In this document: in pieces, positions 63,223 to 64,000 of the stretch
Numbering within the stretch: the first letter of the stretch is position 1
How the letters are laid out: the number at the start of each line of letters is the position of its first letter
Origin: Rhizobium sp. CCGE531
GTDB taxonomy: Bacteria > Pseudomonadota > Alphaproteobacteria > Rhizobiales > Rhizobiaceae
Direction of reading: 5' to 3'
DNA: 64,000 nt
NCBI RefSeq assembly: GCF_003627795.1
Contig: NZ_CP032687.1
Coordinates: forward strand, 434,001-498,000
The notes under the pieces: model-generated
Database searches by the model: none
What the model was told of the DNA's origin: nothing
What the model saw: only the letters and a program-made list of their open reading frames with translations
Program-made: the position numbers and the translations under genes

Positions 63223-64000
63223 CAGGGGCCAACCTTCTTAAGCGGTGGGCTGGCATCGACTGCATGGCAGGCGACAGTCCGTCCGTCCGACAGGGTTGAG
63301 TATGTGGGAGAGGTCTGCGCGCATTCCGCACGCGCGATCGGACAGCGCGGGTGGAAGGCGCATCCGGTCGGACGTGCCGCCGGGTTCGGCGGCTCGCCCT
63401 TGAGGATGATGCGCTCGCGGGTGCGTCGGCCCGCAACGGGAACCGCCGAGACCAGCGCCTTGGTATAGGGGTGCGATGGGCTCGATAGGAGGAGATTTGT
63501 CTCGCCGACCTCGACGATGCGGCCGAGATACATCACGGCCATGCGCTGGCTGACCTGGCGAACGACCTTCAGGTCGTGGCTGATGAAGAGGAGGCTCAGG
63601 TCCATGTCTTTTTGCAGGTCCATGAGCAGGTTTACGACTTGCGCCTGGATGGACACGTCGAGGGCCGAGACCGGTTCGTCACAGACCAGCAAGGCAGGTT
63701 GCATGACGAGCGCCCGTGCTAAAACAGCACGCTGACGCTGGCCCCCCGAAATCTGAGACGGCAGGCTGGACGCGTGGCTCGCATTGAGGCCAACGGCGCT
63801 GAGCATGGCTAGCGCTCTGTCGTTGCGCTCGGATGCTGCCCCGATCTCGTGGACGTCCAACGGTTCGCGTACCTGATCGAGGATGGTCAGGCGGCGATCC
63901 AGCGCCGCCAGCGAATCTTGGTAGATCATTTGCATGTGCGCGCGCAGCCGGCGCCAGCCGCGGGTATCTGCGTGCGGCATCTCCGCGCCACGGAAGAGAA
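63222..64000 (-). CDS. Oligopeptide ABC ATPase (DppF/OppF type), 5' end outside window
   Basis: The frame is open to the window edge (FRGAE precedes the first Met), so the Walker A part is missing here. The visible part has MQMIYQDSLAALDRR (Q loop), the signature SGGQRQRAVLARAL, Walker B LLVCDEPVSALD, ISHDL and the C-terminal oligo_HPY region (GCAFHPRCP). It powers the permeases that follow. Binding-protein and DppD-like genes are expected beyond the edge. Confidence 0.9.
   Translation of the reverse strand, partial: LFRGAEMPHADTRGWRRLRAHMQMIYQDSLAALDRRLTILDQVREPLDVHEIGAASERNDRALAMLSAVGLNASHASSLPSQISGGQRQRAVLARALVMQPALLVCDEPVSALDVSIQAQVVNLLMDLQKDMDLSLLFISHDLKVVRQVSQRMAVMYLGRIVEVGETNLLLSSPSHPYTKALVSAVPVAGRRTRERIILKGEPPNPAARPTGCAFHPRCPIARAECAQTSPTYSTLSDGRTVACHAVDASPPLKKVGP

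Overview
The window is alphaproteobacterial DNA of the Rhizobiaceae type, most likely part of a symbiotic plasmid or island. Three sigma-54 (-24/-12) promoters are visible. Two carry exact tandem NifA upstream sites (TGT-N10-ACA), and the third sits in front of what looks like a decayed start of nifH. There is also a complete nifS behind a decayed iscN/hesB-like gene, and many insertion-sequence fragments. No rRNA, tRNA, CRISPR array or replication origin was seen.

Layout. 1-3.6 kb: three toxin-antitoxin type loci (a partial DUF433 gene, hipBA, and a DUF433/DUF5615 pair). 3.6-7.3 kb: two tandem paralogous MFS exporters with the same cytoplasmic tail. 7.4-16.8 kb: a decayed prophage (lysis-type small membrane proteins, portal-like and virion-like pseudogenes, replication-protein remnant, and a ubiquitin-like protein) lying between two copies of a 126-bp piece of an IS30 transposase. 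16.8-25.4 kb: a NifA/sigma-54 promoter followed by genes that together could make and use a polyprenyl-phosphate pentose. They comprise a HAD-UbiA phosphoribosyl transferase, a GMC oxidoreductase with a small partner, two SDR epimerase/reductases, an SMR-type flippase and a GT-C-type membrane protein. 25.6-36.5 kb: a catabolic locus with a sugar-type ABC transporter, a Tm-1-like protein, TIM-barrel 'PEP hydrolase' family proteins, a cupin, a Gfo/Idh/MocA dehydrogenase, and a regulator in which the same TIM barrel is fused to an NtrC-like AAA+ domain and a Fis-type HTH. The two operons share a TTACCCAAT direct repeat. 36.5-38.2 kb: iscN remnant and nifS. 39.5-44.9 kb: a defence-like island with a HEPN-motif protein, a five-gene ubiquitin-like operon (Ubl, E2, JAB-E1, DUF6527, Clp-fold serine protease), a divergent ribbon-helix-helix regulator, and a Fic toxin with its antitoxin. 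46.8-55.5 kb: a sigma-54 promoter with a nifH remnant, an MFS exporter, and a phosphonate biosynthesis cluster (PEP mutase, class I aminotransferase, nucleotidyltransferase split by an IS5-type element, CDP-alcohol phosphotransferase, a 98-residue orphan, and an AsnB-like amide synthetase without the glutaminase cysteine). 55.7-58.5 kb: an IS256-type element split by an IS110/IS1111-type element. 58.6-64 kb: an Opp/Dpp-type ABC transporter, an M19 dipeptidase and a nucleotide-pyrophosphatase-like hydrolase.

The systems most worth attention are: the ubiquitin-like operon that ends in a Clp-fold protease; the phosphonate cluster, with its activated-phosphonate transfer logic and its precise, probably recent IS disruption; the putative nif-regulated polyprenyl-phosphate pentose pathway; and the enzyme-derived TIM barrel used as the sensor of an AAA+ regulator that lacks GAFTGA.

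All functional calls come from reading motifs and context; no database search was run.
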